Origin: Dyella jiangningensis
Lineage (GTDB): Bacteria; Pseudomonadota; Gammaproteobacteria; Xanthomonadales; Rhodanobacteraceae
DNA: 64,000 nt
Assembly (NCBI RefSeq): GCF_003264855.1
Contig: NZ_NFZS01000006.1
Span: 155,622 to 219,621 of the forward strand
Direction: 5' to 3'
The notes under the pieces are model-generated. The model was not told the origin of the DNA, made no database searches, and worked only from the letters and a program-made list of their open reading frames with translations. A program made the translations under genes and the position numbers. Below are positions 19,679-28,836 of this stretch, piece after piece (the first letter of the stretch is position 1; each line of letters begins with the position of its first letter).

Positions 19679-22600
19679 TCAGAACGTGGCGCGGAACACC
19701 AGCTCGTATCGGCGATCGTTCTCGAAGATCGCTCGCGTGTACAGATGCGGGTCCACCGTGCCGTTGACGTAGGTGGCCGGCCCCATCAACACGCGCGTCG
19801 TCGCGTTGGTGAGGTTGTTCATCTGCAGGCCGACCTGCATGTTCTTGTTGATGTGATAGAACACCGACGCGTCGAGCTGGCCGTACGCATCGTTCCACAT
19901 CGGCAGATAGGTATCGCCCGAGTCTTCCGCGGTGATCAGGTAGCGGCTGCGCCACGACCACGCCAGGCGGGCCGACCAGTTGGCGTACTCGTACATGCCG
20001 ATCAGGTTGTAGCTGTTCTGCGACAGGCCGGCCATCGGCAGCGGCGGGTTGGTGACGACAAAGTCCGCCCCGCATGAACCATTGGCATGGTCGGGATCGC
20101 ACGAGGTGGTGCCGGCGATCTTGCTGCTGCGCAGGAAGGTGTAGTTCGCCTGCACGCCCAGGCCTTTCCACGCGCCCGGCAGGAAATCGAAGAACTGCGA
20201 ATAGCCCGCCTCGATGCCCTTCACGTTGCCGTCGCCGGCATTCTGCGGACCAGTGACCGCAAACTCCTGCCCGCCGATGTTCTCGGTGGTGACTTCGTTG
20301 GTGATGTAGTTCTTGATCTTCTTGTAGAACACCGTGGTGTACAGCATGCCGGTGGGCGAGAAGTACCATTCCAGCGCGGAGTCGAACTGGGTGGCCTCGA
20401 GCGGCTTCAGGTTCGGATTGCCGCCGGTGCTCGCGGTCCAGCCGGTGATCGTCGGCTGCTGGCCGGCCGGGCCGCCCCACGACGCGCCAAGCTTCATGTA
20501 CGAGTTGAGCTGGTTGATGTCCGGGCGCGTCATCGCCTTGGACGCGGCCAGGCGCAACTGCAGCTCATCGGTGAACTTGAATCGCAGGTTCAGGCTGGGC
20601 AGGAAGTTGTGATAGTTGCCCTTGCCGGAAATCGGCACGTAGGCGCCGCTGAACAAGGCCAATTGTTCCGGTGTCAGGTTCGCGGTGCTGCCGCTGATAT
20701 TGCTGGCGGACGGATATTGGATCGAGCCGTTCGCGCTCACGTCCGTCTTCACGTAACGCAAGCCGATGTTACCGTCGAAGGGAATGCCCAGCGCGTCCTC
20801 GTTGCCGAAATACAGCGAGCCGTAGATGGCCTGCGTGTCCTCGTTCTGGTGGTTGTTCTCACCTGGCAGACCCGGCACCTGCGCCTGCCAGCCACCCGCG
20901 GCCTCGATCGCGTACAACGCCTGGATCGCCTTCGCATAGTTGCTTACCAGCGCATTGCTGGGGAACCACAGCGTGGTCGGCAGTTTCGCGCCGCGGTAGA
21001 AGTGGGACATCGAATACTGCTCGTACATCCACGAGGGAATCTGGTTGAACCAGTCCAGGCCCGTCGAGGTGTAGCTGGAGGCCTTCCAGATCTGGCTGAT
21101 CGGGCCCCAGTTGTAGTTGCCGTTGGTGTTGTTGCTGGATGCGTCGCGGTTGGTGGCGCGTACGCCGACACGGGCAAACTGCAGCCAGCTGCTGTCCTGG
21201 AAGTTATATTCCAGATCCAGCCGACCGGTGCGTTGCACGGCGTAGTCGTATTCCAGGTGATCCATCGCCGCGCCGAGGTAGTAGTTGGCGGGGTTCGCGA
21301 GGTAGCTGGGATCGGACAGCGTGAGGCTCGGCGTGCCGACCACGCTCACGTTCGCCGGCGGCATGTAGAACTGGCCGAACACCGAGAAGTCACGCATGTC
21401 GCTGGTCGACTTCACGAACTGGAAATCGCCGGTCAGCAGGACGTGATCGTTGATGTTGTACTTGAAGCCGTTCGACCAGTCCGTGGTGCGCGTGACCTGG
21501 TGCTGGATGCGGTTGTCGGTGTAATAGTTCACATAGCCATCGGGGATGCCCATCGAGGCGTCGCCACGCCACGCGTTGGACGCCATGGTGCCGCTCTGGA
21601 AGATGCCCTGGCCGTTGTAGCTGAACTGCGTGCCCGGCGCGGGCAGCACGTTGTTGTACGCGCTCTCGTTCGTCTGCACGTTGTGCTGGTTCCACTCCAG
21701 GTTGTAGTCGGAGCGGAAGAACTGCGAGTAGAACTCGAAGTCGTTGGTGGGACGCCACTGGATGGCGCCATACAGGCCGATGCGACGGCGCTGCATCTGC
21801 ATTTCCAGCCAGTTGATGTCGCCCGGCACGTACACCGTGCTGGTGGAAGAACCTGCGGCGATGTTCGGCGCGTAGTACGACGAGTCGGTCGCGTCGGGCC
21901 GCATGACGTAGGGATTGGTCTGGATGCCGTCGTTGCGCGAGGCGAGCTCCGAGTAGGAGACATCGAACAACGCGCCGAACTCGCCCAGGCTGTCGCTCTT
22001 CCAGCGGTTGCTGTAGAGGAACGAAGCCGATGGCTTGCTCTTCTTCGCCATATCGCCTTCGTTGATGCCGGTGGAGAAGCTGATCACCTGGCCCGGATTG
22101 TCGAACGGCATGCGCGTGCGCAGGTTCACCGTGCCAGCGATGCCGCCTTCGATCAGCTCCGCCGACGGGTTCTTGTACACGTCCACGCCGGCCATCAGCT
22201 CGGCCGGCACATCCTCGAAACCCAGCGAGCGGCCGTTGTTGGCCGAGAAGCTGTCGCGCCCGTTGAGCTGGCTGGCCACGTAGGGCAGGCCACGAATCAA
22301 CACGCCGCTGCCTTCGGACGACGGATGATCCGGATCGTTGTCGGCGAGGAAGTGGTCCACCGTCACGCCGCTGATGCGCTGCAGGGTTTCGGTCACGCTG
22401 CGATCGGGCAAGGCGGTCATGTCCGTCGCGGTGACGGAGTCCACGATCTGGCTGGCGTTCTGCTTCAGCGACTGCGCGGACTCGAGGCTGGCGCGGATGC
22501 CGGTGACCGTTACGCCATCAAGGTTCTGGACGTCCTTTTGGCCATCGTCCTTCTTCCCATCCTTCTTCTTGGCCGCGTCGGCCTTGCCGGACTCCGCCGG

Positions 22601-22777
22601 TGCCGGTGCCGTGACGGCTGCCGCCTGGGTGCCGTCCTGCGCCAGGGCCACCATTGGCGCGTGCATCAGCATCAGGCCCAGGGCCACGCTCGCCGCCAGA
22701 CGGTGGCGGGACAGCGAAACGGTGAATCGCGGGTACGCCCCATGCTGCAAATCGGTCGTTTGCATCTTGCCGTTCAT
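19679..22777 (-). CDS. TonB-dependent outer-membrane receptor, candidate xylo-oligosaccharide importer
   Basis: 1032 residues, typical of the large carbohydrate receptors of Xanthomonas and Caulobacter. GGGGGAG precedes the ATG. A long signal peptide (about 1-47, ending MVALAQ) is followed by a Lys/Asp-rich linker (about 62-86), a TonB-box-like GVTVTGIRASLESAQ, a plug domain (about 95-230: LPDRSVTETLQRISGV, VLIRGLPY, VDVYKNPSAELIEGGIAGTV) and a beta-barrel ending ELVFRATF, the C-terminal aromatic expected of outer-membrane barrels. It converges with xylR and is separated from it by a hairpin. Substrate is inferred from location only; the barrel sequence does not reveal it. Confidence 0.9.
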   Translation of the reverse strand: MNGKMQTTDLQHGAYPRFTVSLSRHRLAASVALGLMLMHAPMVALAQDGTQAAAVTAPAPAESGKADAAKKKDGKKDDGQKDVQNLDGVTVTGIRASLESAQSLKQNASQIVDSVTATDMTALPDRSVTETLQRISGVTVDHFLADNDPDHPSSEGSGVLIRGLPYVASQLNGRDSFSANNGRSLGFEDVPAELMAGVDVYKNPSAELIEGGIAGTVNLRTRMPFDNPGQVISFSTGINEGDMAKKSKPSASFLYSNRWKSDSLGEFGALFDVSYSELASRNDGIQTNPYVMRPDATDSSYYAPNIAAGSSTSTVYVPGDINWLEMQMQRRRIGLYGAIQWRPTNDFEFYSQFFRSDYNLEWNQHNVQTNESAYNNVLPAPGTQFSYNGQGIFQSGTMASNAWRGDASMGIPDGYVNYYTDNRIQHQVTRTTDWSNGFKYNINDHVLLTGDFQFVKSTSDMRDFSVFGQFYMPPANVSVVGTPSLTLSDPSYLANPANYYLGAAMDHLEYDYAVQRTGRLDLEYNFQDSSWLQFARVGVRATNRDASSNNTNGNYNWGPISQIWKASSYTSTGLDWFNQIPSWMYEQYSMSHFYRGAKLPTTLWFPSNALVSNYAKAIQALYAIEAAGGWQAQVPGLPGENNHQNEDTQAIYGSLYFGNEDALGIPFDGNIGLRYVKTDVSANGSIQYPSASNISGSTANLTPEQLALFSGAYVPISGKGNYHNFLPSLNLRFKFTDELQLRLAASKAMTRPDINQLNSYMKLGASWGGPAGQQPTITGWTASTGGNPNLKPLEATQFDSALEWYFSPTGMLYTTVFYKKIKNYITNEVTTENIGGQEFAVTGPQNAGDGNVKGIEAGYSQFFDFLPGAWKGLGVQANYTFLRSSKIAGTTSCDPDHANGSCGADFVVTNPPLPMAGLSQNSYNLIGMYEYANWSARLAWSWRSRYLITAEDSGDTYLPMWNDAYGQLDASVFYHINKNMQVGLQMNNLTNATTRVLMGPATYVNGTVDPHLYTRAIFENDRRYELVFRATF

Positions 22778-23258
22778 TCGAACTCACTCCCCCGAGCTGT
22801 GATGTCCCCGGCGGCTCACGCCGCCCGGTTCCGTTGTCATGTCACTACGCTGGAAGTCCTGCCTCGCAGTTCGCGAGGCGGCGCGATCCCCATCGCGCGG
22901 CCTTCGGCGTCGGCGTAGTGAATAGGACGGAGTGCGGGCAAACAATTGTCAAAAAGCGGGCGGCTCTTGATGATTCTTCGTTTGCTGTCGCCGCATTTGC
23001 CGCGAACGACGCGCTTCTGGCTGCATCAATCCACACGGAGCCTTGGTGAAAATGCGTGGTGCGCCGCATCACATCCTTGGGCCAGGGAAGCGCGGGCGTT
23101 CGGACACTGAGCGGTCCCAACATCGACCACGGGCACGCCATCTCCCGCTCGACGTCGTCGGCGCATCGTGCTTGCTTCAGCCCGACGGTCGATGCCGGAT
23201 CGCCACGCGACCTGTCGGCGGATCAACCCCGGCGAGATTCGCCGCCAGCAGAAACAAT
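22778..23258. other. Intergenic region upstream of the TonB receptor
   Basis: About 480 bp with no supported gene. On the minus strand a TTGACA (22947-22952) embedded in the palindrome ACAATTGT could be the -35 element for the receptor, but no -10 hexamer is well placed, so I do not call a promoter. No copy of the xyl-box-like operator was seen here. Confidence 0.5.
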
Positions 23259-23284
23259 AAAGCCCCGCATGCCTGCAGGGCTTT
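23259..23284 (-). terminator. Terminator of the tRNA-Met gene
   Basis: On the minus strand AAAGCCCTGCAGGCATGCGG is followed by GGCTTT and a T-rich run (ATTGTTT). The GC-rich stem with T-rich 3' side lies 13 bp past the tRNA CCA end, as expected for an intrinsic terminator. Confidence 0.78.
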
Positions 23285-23297
23285 CGTGTACGCGCAA

Positions 23298-23374
23298 TGG
23301 TGGCTATGGGTGGACTCGAACCACCGACCCCAGCATTATGAGTGCTGTGCTCTAACCGGCTGAGCTACATAGCC
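23298..23374 (-). tRNA. tRNA-Met (CAT), elongator, CCA encoded
   Basis: 77 bases including the genomically encoded CCA. The acceptor stem is GGCTATG/CATAGCC, the D-arm AGCTCAGCCGGTTAGAGC, the anticodon stem-loop CAGCA-CTCATAA-TGCTG with anticodon CAT, and the T-arm GGTTCGAGTCC. The body closely matches elongator tRNA-Met (GGCTA...GTAGCTCAG) rather than the initiator (which starts CGCGG) or the CAT-anticodon tRNA-Ile2. It has its own terminator downstream. Confidence 0.95.
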
Positions 23375-23561
23375 TTGGGTGCGTCCCAGCCCAGGGGCGT
23401 TGACGTGGCGTCAATCAGGCGGGGCGCGGCAGTTTAGTCGGAGAGGCCCTTCGGTTCAAGTGTTTGGCTTGCCGCCTCTTCGTACGCTGTGATTGAATCA
23501 TCTCCGGGCGGCCTTATCTGGAAATACGCGTTTCCTTCGTGCGGCCGGCCCAGGAGGCAAC

Positions 23562-24119
23562 ATGATCGACGTCGATGGCTATCGTCCGAATGTGGGCATC
23601 GTTCTGCTGAATGCGGACGGCCGACTGTTCTGGGCGCGCCGCGTCAATCGTGACGGCTGGCAGTTTCCCCAGGGTGGCATGCGCAGCGACGAAACGCCGC
23701 TGGAAGCCATGTACCGCGAGCTGGAAGAGGAAACCGGCCTGGCCCCTCACCATGTCGAGGTCATTGGCGCCACCCGTGGGTGGCTGCGCTACCGCCTGCC
23801 CAACCGTTACGTCCGCCATCACCAGCGGCCGACCTGCATCGGCCAGAAGCAGGTGTGGTTCCTGCTGCGCCTGGTGGGCAACGAGCAGGACCTGCGCCTG
23901 GACGCCTGCGAAAAGCCCGAATTCGACCACTGGCGCTGGGTGGATTTCTGGTATCCGGCCGCCCACGTGGTCAATTTCAAGCGCCAGGTCTATGAGCGCG
24001 CCCTGCGCCACTTCGCGCCGCTGGTGGAGTCGCTGCTGAGCCTGGAGCTGGGCGAACTGCCCCAGCGTCCCGGCCAGGAATCGGGACATACGGCCCGCAA
24101 GGGTCACGCCGCGGCCTGA
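23562..24119 (+). CDS. rppH: RNA pyrophosphohydrolase RppH
   Basis: 185 residues from the ATG at 23562, which has a perfect AGGAGG at 23552-23557; longer upstream reading is not needed. [17 protein letters not shown] and [16 protein letters not shown] are characteristic of RppH/NudH. The Nudix box [20 protein letters not shown] followed by TGL is intact. It removes pyrophosphate from the 5' end of mRNAs to start RNase E-dependent decay. The C-terminal 20 residues are variable and polar, as in relatives. Confidence 0.95.
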   Translation: MIDVDGYRPNVGIVLLNADGRLFWARRVNRDGWQFPQGGMRSDETPLEAMYRELEEETGLAPHHVEVIGATRGWLRYRLPNRYVRHHQRPTCIGQKQVWFLLRLVGNEQDLRLDACEKPEFDHWRWVDFWYPAAHVVNFKRQVYERALRHFAPLVESLLSLELGELPQRPGQESGHTARKGHAAA

Positions 24120-24155
24120 ACGGCGGATCCTCTGGCAGTCCACGCGAATATCAGT

Positions 24156-24174
24156 TGACAATCATTCGCATTTG
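24156..24174 (+). promoter_or_regulatory. Putative Fur box overlapping the bfd promoter
   Basis: TGACAATCATTCGCATTTG resembles the Fur consensus (GATAATGATAATCATTATC) with AATCATT well conserved. It overlaps a TTGACA (24155-24160) that could be the -35 element, and lies 18 bp upstream of the bfd ATG. Iron-repressed expression of bfd is known in other proteobacteria. Confidence 0.6.
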
Positions 24175-24191
24175 CGTTCCCATATGCAGCC

Positions 24192-24392
24192 ATGTATATC
24201 TGCATGTGCAACGCCGTCACCGACGGTGACATCCGCCGAGCCGCCGCCGATGGCGTCCATCATTTCGCCGACCTGCAGGCGCGCACCGGTTGCTCCGATT
24301 GCTGCGGCTGCTGCGAGCAGGAAGCACGGGCCACGCTGGACAAGGCGGTGCAGCAGATACGGCTGACGATGCCGATCGCCGTCGTCGCCTGA
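24192..24392 (+). CDS. bfd: Bacterioferritin-associated ferredoxin
   Basis: 66 residues, MYICMCNAVTDGDI at the start. The [2Fe-2S] ligands are the CxC pair at residues 4 and 6 and a CxxC within TGCSDCCGCC, which has extra cysteines. In characterised systems Bfd docks on bacterioferritin and reduces its heme-bound iron core so that iron is released. It is followed by its own terminator and then by bfr. The Fur-like site upstream implies induction in iron starvation. Confidence 0.93.
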   Translation: MYICMCNAVTDGDIRRAAADGVHHFADLQARTGCSDCCGCCEQEARATLDKAVQQIRLTMPIAVVA

Positions 24393-24420
24393 GGCGCAGG
24401 CCCGCCGCACGAATTCCCGG

Positions 24421-24448
24421 AACGCGCAGCCTCGGTTGCGCGTTTTTG
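24421..24448 (+). terminator. Intrinsic terminator after bfd
   Basis: AACGCGCA and TGCGCGTT form a perfect 8-bp stem around an 8-base loop, followed by TTTTGTTT. It separates bfd transcription from bfr, so the two iron genes can be regulated oppositely. Confidence 0.85.
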
Positions 24449-24534
24449 TTTGGGCGATCCGAACTCATTCTCGTTCCGTCATCCCCGTCAAGGGCGACGT
24501 ATAGTCGCGTGCTGTAGACGCAAGGAGACTTCTC

Positions 24535-25005
24535 ATGAAGGGCGACGCCAAGGTCATCGAGTACCTCAACAAGGTGCTTTACAACGAGCTGACCGCGATC
24601 AACCAGTACTGGCTGCATTACCGCATGTACAAGGACTGGGGCTACGGCGAACTGGCGGAGCACGAGCAGAAGGAATCGATCGAGGAGATGAAGCACGCCG
24701 ATCACCTGATCGAGCGCATCCTGTTCCTCGATGGCCTCCCGAACCTGCAACACCTGGGCAAGCTGCGCATCGGCGAGAACCCGGTCGAATGCCTGCAGGG
24801 CGACCTCGACCTGGAAATGGCCGCGGTGCGCGACCTGCGTGAGGCCATTGCCTACAGCGAGGGCATCGCCGACTACGTCAGCCGCGACCTGTTCAAGTCC
24901 ATCCTCCATGACGAGGAAGAACACATCGACTGGCTGGAAACCCAGTTCAGCCTGATCAAGGACATCAGCGCCGAGCGCTACCTGCAGTCCAAGATCGACA
25001 GCTGA
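24535..25005 (+). CDS. bfr: Bacterioferritin
   Basis: 156 residues. All ligands are present at canonical numbers: ferroxidase Glu18, Glu51, His54, Glu94, Glu127, His130, and heme-coordinating Met52. It should assemble into the 24-subunit shell storing ferric mineral. AAGGAG lies 7 bases before the ATG, and a TATAGT hexamer at 24500-24505 may be the -10 of its own promoter, consistent with the terminator in front of it. The partner ferredoxin gene is directly upstream. Confidence 0.96.
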   Translation: MKGDAKVIEYLNKVLYNELTAINQYWLHYRMYKDWGYGELAEHEQKESIEEMKHADHLIERILFLDGLPNLQHLGKLRIGENPVECLQGDLDLEMAAVRDLREAIAYSEGIADYVSRDLFKSILHDEEEHIDWLETQFSLIKDISAERYLQSKIDS

Positions 25006-25103
25006 TCCGCCCGGGCCGCCTGGCCTGCGCAAGCTGTGGCGTCGTTCCTTGACGCTTTCGTCACGGCGCGGCTATACCTTGGTTTTCTCCGGGGAGGCCG
25101 CGC

Positions 25104-25856
25104 ATGGCTTCACGCCCACCACCGCGTTTCGTCGTTCGTCCGCATGATGCGGCCGGGTGGCGGCGGCGTGCCTGGTGGCTGGGCGGCGCATGGCTGCTCA
25201 GCCTGCTGCTGACCGGGCTCATCGTTGGTGCCGGCGTACGGCATGCGACTCCCGCTGCCGTCGAACAGCGCCAGCTCAAGGCGCTGGGCAAACAGAATGA
25301 CGACCTCCTGCAGCAGGTGGCCAACCTGCAGCGGGCCGACCAGGTGGCGGACATCGCCAACCAGTCGCTGCGCAAGACGCTCGCCGAGCGCGAGGAAGAG
25401 ATCAGCGGCCTGCGCGCGGATCTCGGCTTCTATTCCCGGCTCACCGGTGGCGATGCGCAGCGCGAAGGGCTCAAGGTGCAGGAGGTGCGCCTCCAGCCCG
25501 TCAGCGGCTCGCATGCCTGGAACCTCACGGTGAGCCTCACCCAGAACGCCAAGCGCGGCGAGGACGTCAGCGGCAACGCGACGGTCGCCGTGGAAGGCCT
25601 GCGCGGCGACAAGGTGGTGCGCCTCGCCTGGGACGCGCTGGGCGACACCTCGCAGAACGGCGGCATGGCGTTCCGCTTCAAATATTTTCAACAGTTGCAC
25701 GCCACCATCGTGCTGCCCGCCGATTTCCGGCCGACCCGCCTGGTGATCACCGCCCAGCCGGCCGGTGATGACGCGGTCAGCCGGGCCGTGACATGGGGCG
25801 ACGCCCTGTCCGGCCACCTCACACCGACCCAAGGGGAACAAGATGCTCAACCGTAA
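25104..25856 (+). CDS. DUF6776-type inner-membrane coiled-coil protein
   Basis: 250 residues of unknown function. A short cytoplasmic N-terminus (about 1-23) leads to one transmembrane helix (about 24-46, AWWLGGAWLLSLLLTGLIVG). A coiled coil follows (about 55-115, rich in Q, L, E; QNDDLLQQVANLQ and LAEREEEISGLRADLGFY). The C-terminal domain (about 120-235) is predicted beta-rich and periplasmic. The gene overlaps the bactofilin gene by 14 bp, so the two are co-expressed and perhaps partners. The DUF number is from memory of family appearance; function is not assigned. Confidence 0.8.
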   Translation: MASRPPPRFVVRPHDAAGWRRRAWWLGGAWLLSLLLTGLIVGAGVRHATPAAVEQRQLKALGKQNDDLLQQVANLQRADQVADIANQSLRKTLAEREEEISGLRADLGFYSRLTGGDAQREGLKVQEVRLQPVSGSHAWNLTVSLTQNAKRGEDVSGNATVAVEGLRGDKVVRLAWDALGDTSQNGGMAFRFKYFQQLHATIVLPADFRPTRLVITAQPAGDDAVSRAVTWGDALSGHLTPTQGEQDAQP

Positions 25857-26274
25857 GCGACCGGAGCGCACCACGCCCACCGCCCATTCCTCCGACACCA
25901 GCCTGGTCGCGCGCGGCACCGTGATCCATGGCGACGTGCGTTTCAGCGGCACGCTGCATCTGGACGGGCAGATCGAGGGCTCGGTGCTGGCCGAAGAAGA
26001 GGGCGCGGTGTTCACGCTGAGCGACAACGGTATCGTGCGGGGTGAGATCCGCGTGCCGCACGCCATCATCAATGGCCGTGTGCAGGGCGACATCCATGCG
26101 GCGCAACGCCTGGAACTGGCGCCCGAGGCGCGCATCACCGGCGATGTGCACTACCGCACGCTGGAAATGGCCGCGGGCGCCCAGGTCAACGGCCGCATGA
26201 GCCACCAGGCCGCCGAGCTGCCGCGTGAATTGCCCGCGCCGTCGCTGGCGGATGCGGAGCCGGTGCCGGCCTGA
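25843..26274 (+). CDS. Bactofilin
   Basis: 143 residues. The central part (about 22-125) is a right-handed beta-helix of repeating short strands, seen as [20 protein letters not shown], then [30 protein letters not shown] and [20 protein letters not shown]. Flexible, Pro-rich tails lie on both sides, as in characterised bactofilins, which polymerise into cytoskeletal filaments guiding wall synthesis or polarity. It begins inside the 3' end of the membrane coiled-coil gene and is followed 46 bp later by erpA. The role in this organism is unknown. Confidence 0.9.
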   Translation: MLNRKRPERTTPTAHSSDTSLVARGTVIHGDVRFSGTLHLDGQIEGSVLAEEEGAVFTLSDNGIVRGEIRVPHAIINGRVQGDIHAAQRLELAPEARITGDVHYRTLEMAAGAQVNGRMSHQAAELPRELPAPSLADAEPVPA

Positions 26275-26320
26275 ACGCGGTATCCTTGCGGGCGAGCCGC
26301 CTCATCCCCACCTGAGCATC

Positions 26321-26698
26321 ATGGATACCGTCGTCCCCCTCCCCACCGTTCCCGACTATCGCAACGCCGGTGCGCCGCTGGTCTTCACCGAAGCCGCGGC
26401 CCGCAAGGTGCGCGAGCTGATCGTCGAGGAAGGCAATACCGAGCTCAAGCTGCGCGTGTACATCACGGGCGGTGGCTGCTCCGGGTTCCAGTACGGCTTC
26501 ACCTTCGATGAAGCCCAGGCCGAAGACGACTTCGCGATCGACCGCGAAGGCGTCACCCTGCTGGTCGATCCGCTGTCGCTGCAGTACCTCACCGGCGCGG
26601 AGATCGACTATTCGGAAAGCCTGAGCGGCTCGCAGTTCGTCATCCGCAACCCCAACGCCAAGACCACCTGCGGCTGCGGCTCTTCCTTCTCCGCCTGA
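26321..26698 (+). CDS. erpA: Iron-sulfur cluster insertion protein ErpA
   Basis: 125 residues from the ATG at 26321. The A-type carrier cysteines are Cys53 ([11 protein letters not shown]) and Cys117/Cys119 (TCGCGSSF at the C-terminus). It receives [2Fe-2S]/[4Fe-4S] clusters and inserts them into apo-proteins, such as those of isoprenoid synthesis. The closely related IscA is distinguished only by genome context; there is no isc operon here, which favours ErpA. nudC follows after 13 bp. Confidence 0.92.
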   Translation: MDTVVPLPTVPDYRNAGAPLVFTEAAARKVRELIVEEGNTELKLRVYITGGGCSGFQYGFTFDEAQAEDDFAIDREGVTLLVDPLSLQYLTGAEIDYSESLSGSQFVIRNPNAKTTCGCGSSFSA

Positions 26699-26711
26699 GC
26701 CCCGACGAGGC

Positions 26712-27683
26712 ATGGACCGCACCACGACGCCGCGCCTCAATACCTTCGCGGGACTCAGCCTCATCCTCGACCGGGTCGCCGAAAAGCGCGACGAGTCGCT
26801 GTGGGTGAACGAGCATGGCTCCTCGGAACACGCCCGCTACCTCGTGCTCGACGCGCTCGGCCAGACCTACCTGCTGCCCGGCAGCGACGCGCTGCGCTGG
26901 CTGGACAGCGGCGAGCGCGAGCGCCTGCTCGGGGAGCTGAAGGCCACCTTCCTCGGCTTTGCCGCCGAACGTCCGCATTTCCTGCTGGCCGTCGACGACA
27001 GCGAACAGGCGGCCGCACTGGAAACGACGCTCGACGCACGACGCGCCGGCCTGCGCGACGTTGGCCTGTTGCTGGCCGCCGACGAAGCCGGCCTGTTCGC
27101 CTACGCCAAGGGCCTTGCCCACTGGCAGCGCGAAACCCGCTACTGCGCCTTCTGCGGTTCGCCGCTGATCCTGGTCGCCTCGGGCCATCGCGCCCAATGC
27201 ACCAACGAGCAGTGCGGCCGCATGCATTTCCCCCGCACCGACGCGGCCGTCATCGTCATCGTGGAGCACGAAGGCGCCTGCCTGCTCGGACGCCAGGCCG
27301 GTTGGCCGAAGGGCCGCTATTCCACCCTGGCCGGCTTCGTGGAACCGGGCGAGGCGCTGGAAGACGCGGTGCGTCGCGAAGTGGCCGAGGAGTCCGGCGT
27401 GATCGTCGGCGACGTGTACTACCACTCCTCGCAGCCCTGGCCGTTGCCGCAGTCGCTGATGGTGGGCTTCACCGCCAAGGCCGTGTCGCGCGAGATCCGC
27501 CTGCGCGACCGCGAGCTGGAGGAAGCCCGCTGGTTCACGCCCGAGGACATCGTCAGCGGACTGGCCGACGGCAGCTTCCTGCCCTCGCTGCCGTTGTCCG
27601 TGTCCTATCGCCTGCTGGAGCACTGGCTGAAGCAGCGCGCGGGGCTGGATCTGGACACGCTGGTGGCGCAGGCGAAGCGCTGA
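26712..27683 (+). CDS. nudC: NAD+ / NADH diphosphatase NudC
   Basis: 323 residues. A variable N-terminal domain (1-135) is followed by a zinc ribbon with Cys145, Cys148, Cys163 and Cys168, then a Nudix box at 208-230 (GFVEPGEALEDAVRREVAEE...) and the NudC-specific SQPWPLPQS downstream. The family hydrolyses NADH to NMNH and AMP, and in E. coli removes NAD caps from RNA. Together with rppH, 3 kb away, the window has two RNA 5'-end processing Nudix enzymes. Confidence 0.94.
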   Translation: MDRTTTPRLNTFAGLSLILDRVAEKRDESLWVNEHGSSEHARYLVLDALGQTYLLPGSDALRWLDSGERERLLGELKATFLGFAAERPHFLLAVDDSEQAAALETTLDARRAGLRDVGLLLAADEAGLFAYAKGLAHWQRETRYCAFCGSPLILVASGHRAQCTNEQCGRMHFPRTDAAVIVIVEHEGACLLGRQAGWPKGRYSTLAGFVEPGEALEDAVRREVAEESGVIVGDVYYHSSQPWPLPQSLMVGFTAKAVSREIRLRDRELEEARWFTPEDIVSGLADGSFLPSLPLSVSYRLLEHWLKQRAGLDLDTLVAQAKR

Positions 27684-27701
27684 GCGCGTACTCCTCCTCC
27701 C

Positions 27702-27809
27702 TGTAGGAGCGCACCCAGTGCGCGACCGCGGAACAGCAATCCAACATCGATACCGGATTTCCGCCACGCCACCTCCAAGTGCAGATCGCGCACTGGATGC
27801 GCTCCTACA
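27702..27809. repeat. Inverted pair of REP-like elements downstream of nudC
   Basis: A 24-bp unit beginning TGTAGGAGCGCACCCAGTGC (27702-27725) faces an inverted copy (27786-27809, one substitution) across 60 bp. The unit itself contains the small palindrome GCGCAC...GTGCGC. It fills most of the gap between nudC and ampE. Confidence 0.9.
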
Positions 27810-27889
27810 TGAGGCTGCCATCTAGCCCTGTCCGCTGCTGGCCGTCACAGCCATGACCTACAATGCGGCCAACGACCGGAGACCGTTTC

Positions 27890-28759
27890 ATGGCTGTCAG
27901 CCTGCTCACCGCCCTCATTGCCCTTGGCCTGGTGCACGTCGCTCCGCAGCTGACGCACTGGCGCGGTGACGGCGGCTTCCGGCGCTGGGTGGCGCAGCTG
28001 GGCGACACCAGCGGACCGGCGCGCGCCACGGTGACGCTCGGCGTGCCCGTGGTGCTGTGCCTGCTGGTGGTGTGGCTGATCAGCCTGTTGCCGGCCAGCG
28101 AACTGCTGCGGCTGGTCTTCTCCCTGGTCGTGCTGCTGTATTGCTTTGGACCGCATGCGTTCGAGGCGGACCTGGAAGCCATCATCAAGGCGCCCGATCA
28201 GCCGACGCGCGAGGCCGCGGCGCAGGCGTTGTCCGACGACGGCGAAGCGGTGAGCTGGAACGCCATCGCGCTTGGCGAGGCCACCGCCTACGCCGCGTTG
28301 CGACGCCGCTTCGGCGTGTTGCTGTGGTTCTTCGTGCTCGGGCCGACCGGCGCACTGCTGTATCGCCTGGCGCAGACGCTGGGCCGCGATCCCAGCCTGC
28401 GGGTGGACGCAGCCGCGCAACGCGCGGCACGCACCTTCGCCAACATCGCCGACTGGCTGCCAGCGCAGTTGATGGTGTTCACGCTGGCGCTGGTCGGCCA
28501 TTGGGATGCGGTGATCGGTGCATGGAAACAGTGGCACCAGCAGCAGGCGCCCAACAGCTGGTATGTCGAAGGCCCGGGCTTCCTCGGTGCCGCCGCGCGC
28601 GCCGACGTGCAGGTCGACATCGAAGCGGGCGACGGCTATGCCGAAGAGCGCACCGACACCATCGGCGAACTGATCCGCCTGCGCGGTGCGCTGCTTCGCG
28701 CCCTGCTGGCGTGGTTGAGCGTGGTGGCGTTGATCGTGTTGGCAGGGTGGATGAGCTGA
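27890..28759 (+). CDS. ampE: AmpE-like integral membrane protein
   Basis: 289 residues from the ATG at 27890 (GGAG upstream). About four or five hydrophobic segments are visible: residues 5-20, 55-75, 80-95, 150-170 and 265-287. Family landmarks are the conserved early segment LLYCFGPHAFEADLEA and the ALRRRFGVLLWFFVLGPTGA stretch. AmpE/CobD-like proteins are linked to beta-lactamase induction and beta-lactam or detergent sensing, often beside ampD. No ampD is adjacent here, so the functional label is by family only. Confidence 0.85.
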   Translation: MAVSLLTALIALGLVHVAPQLTHWRGDGGFRRWVAQLGDTSGPARATVTLGVPVVLCLLVVWLISLLPASELLRLVFSLVVLLYCFGPHAFEADLEAIIKAPDQPTREAAAQALSDDGEAVSWNAIALGEATAYAALRRRFGVLLWFFVLGPTGALLYRLAQTLGRDPSLRVDAAAQRAARTFANIADWLPAQLMVFTLALVGHWDAVIGAWKQWHQQQAPNSWYVEGPGFLGAAARADVQVDIEAGDGYAEERTDTIGELIRLRGALLRALLAWLSVVALIVLAGWMS

Positions 28760-28836
28760 CCCTCGGCAGGAAATATCACCGCCGCGCCGAGGCAAGACCA
28801 CCGCACGGAACACCTTCTTGCCGACCCCGCGATCCC

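Noticed and set aside
20087..22918. A 943-codon plus-strand frame opposite the TonB receptor
   Set aside because: Mirror of a clear outer-membrane receptor; composition rich in His, Arg, Gly and Val without motifs.
23043..23363. Two short frames running through the tRNA-Met gene
   Set aside because: The peptide WTRTTDP-type is the usual translation of a tRNA sequence on its opposite strand.
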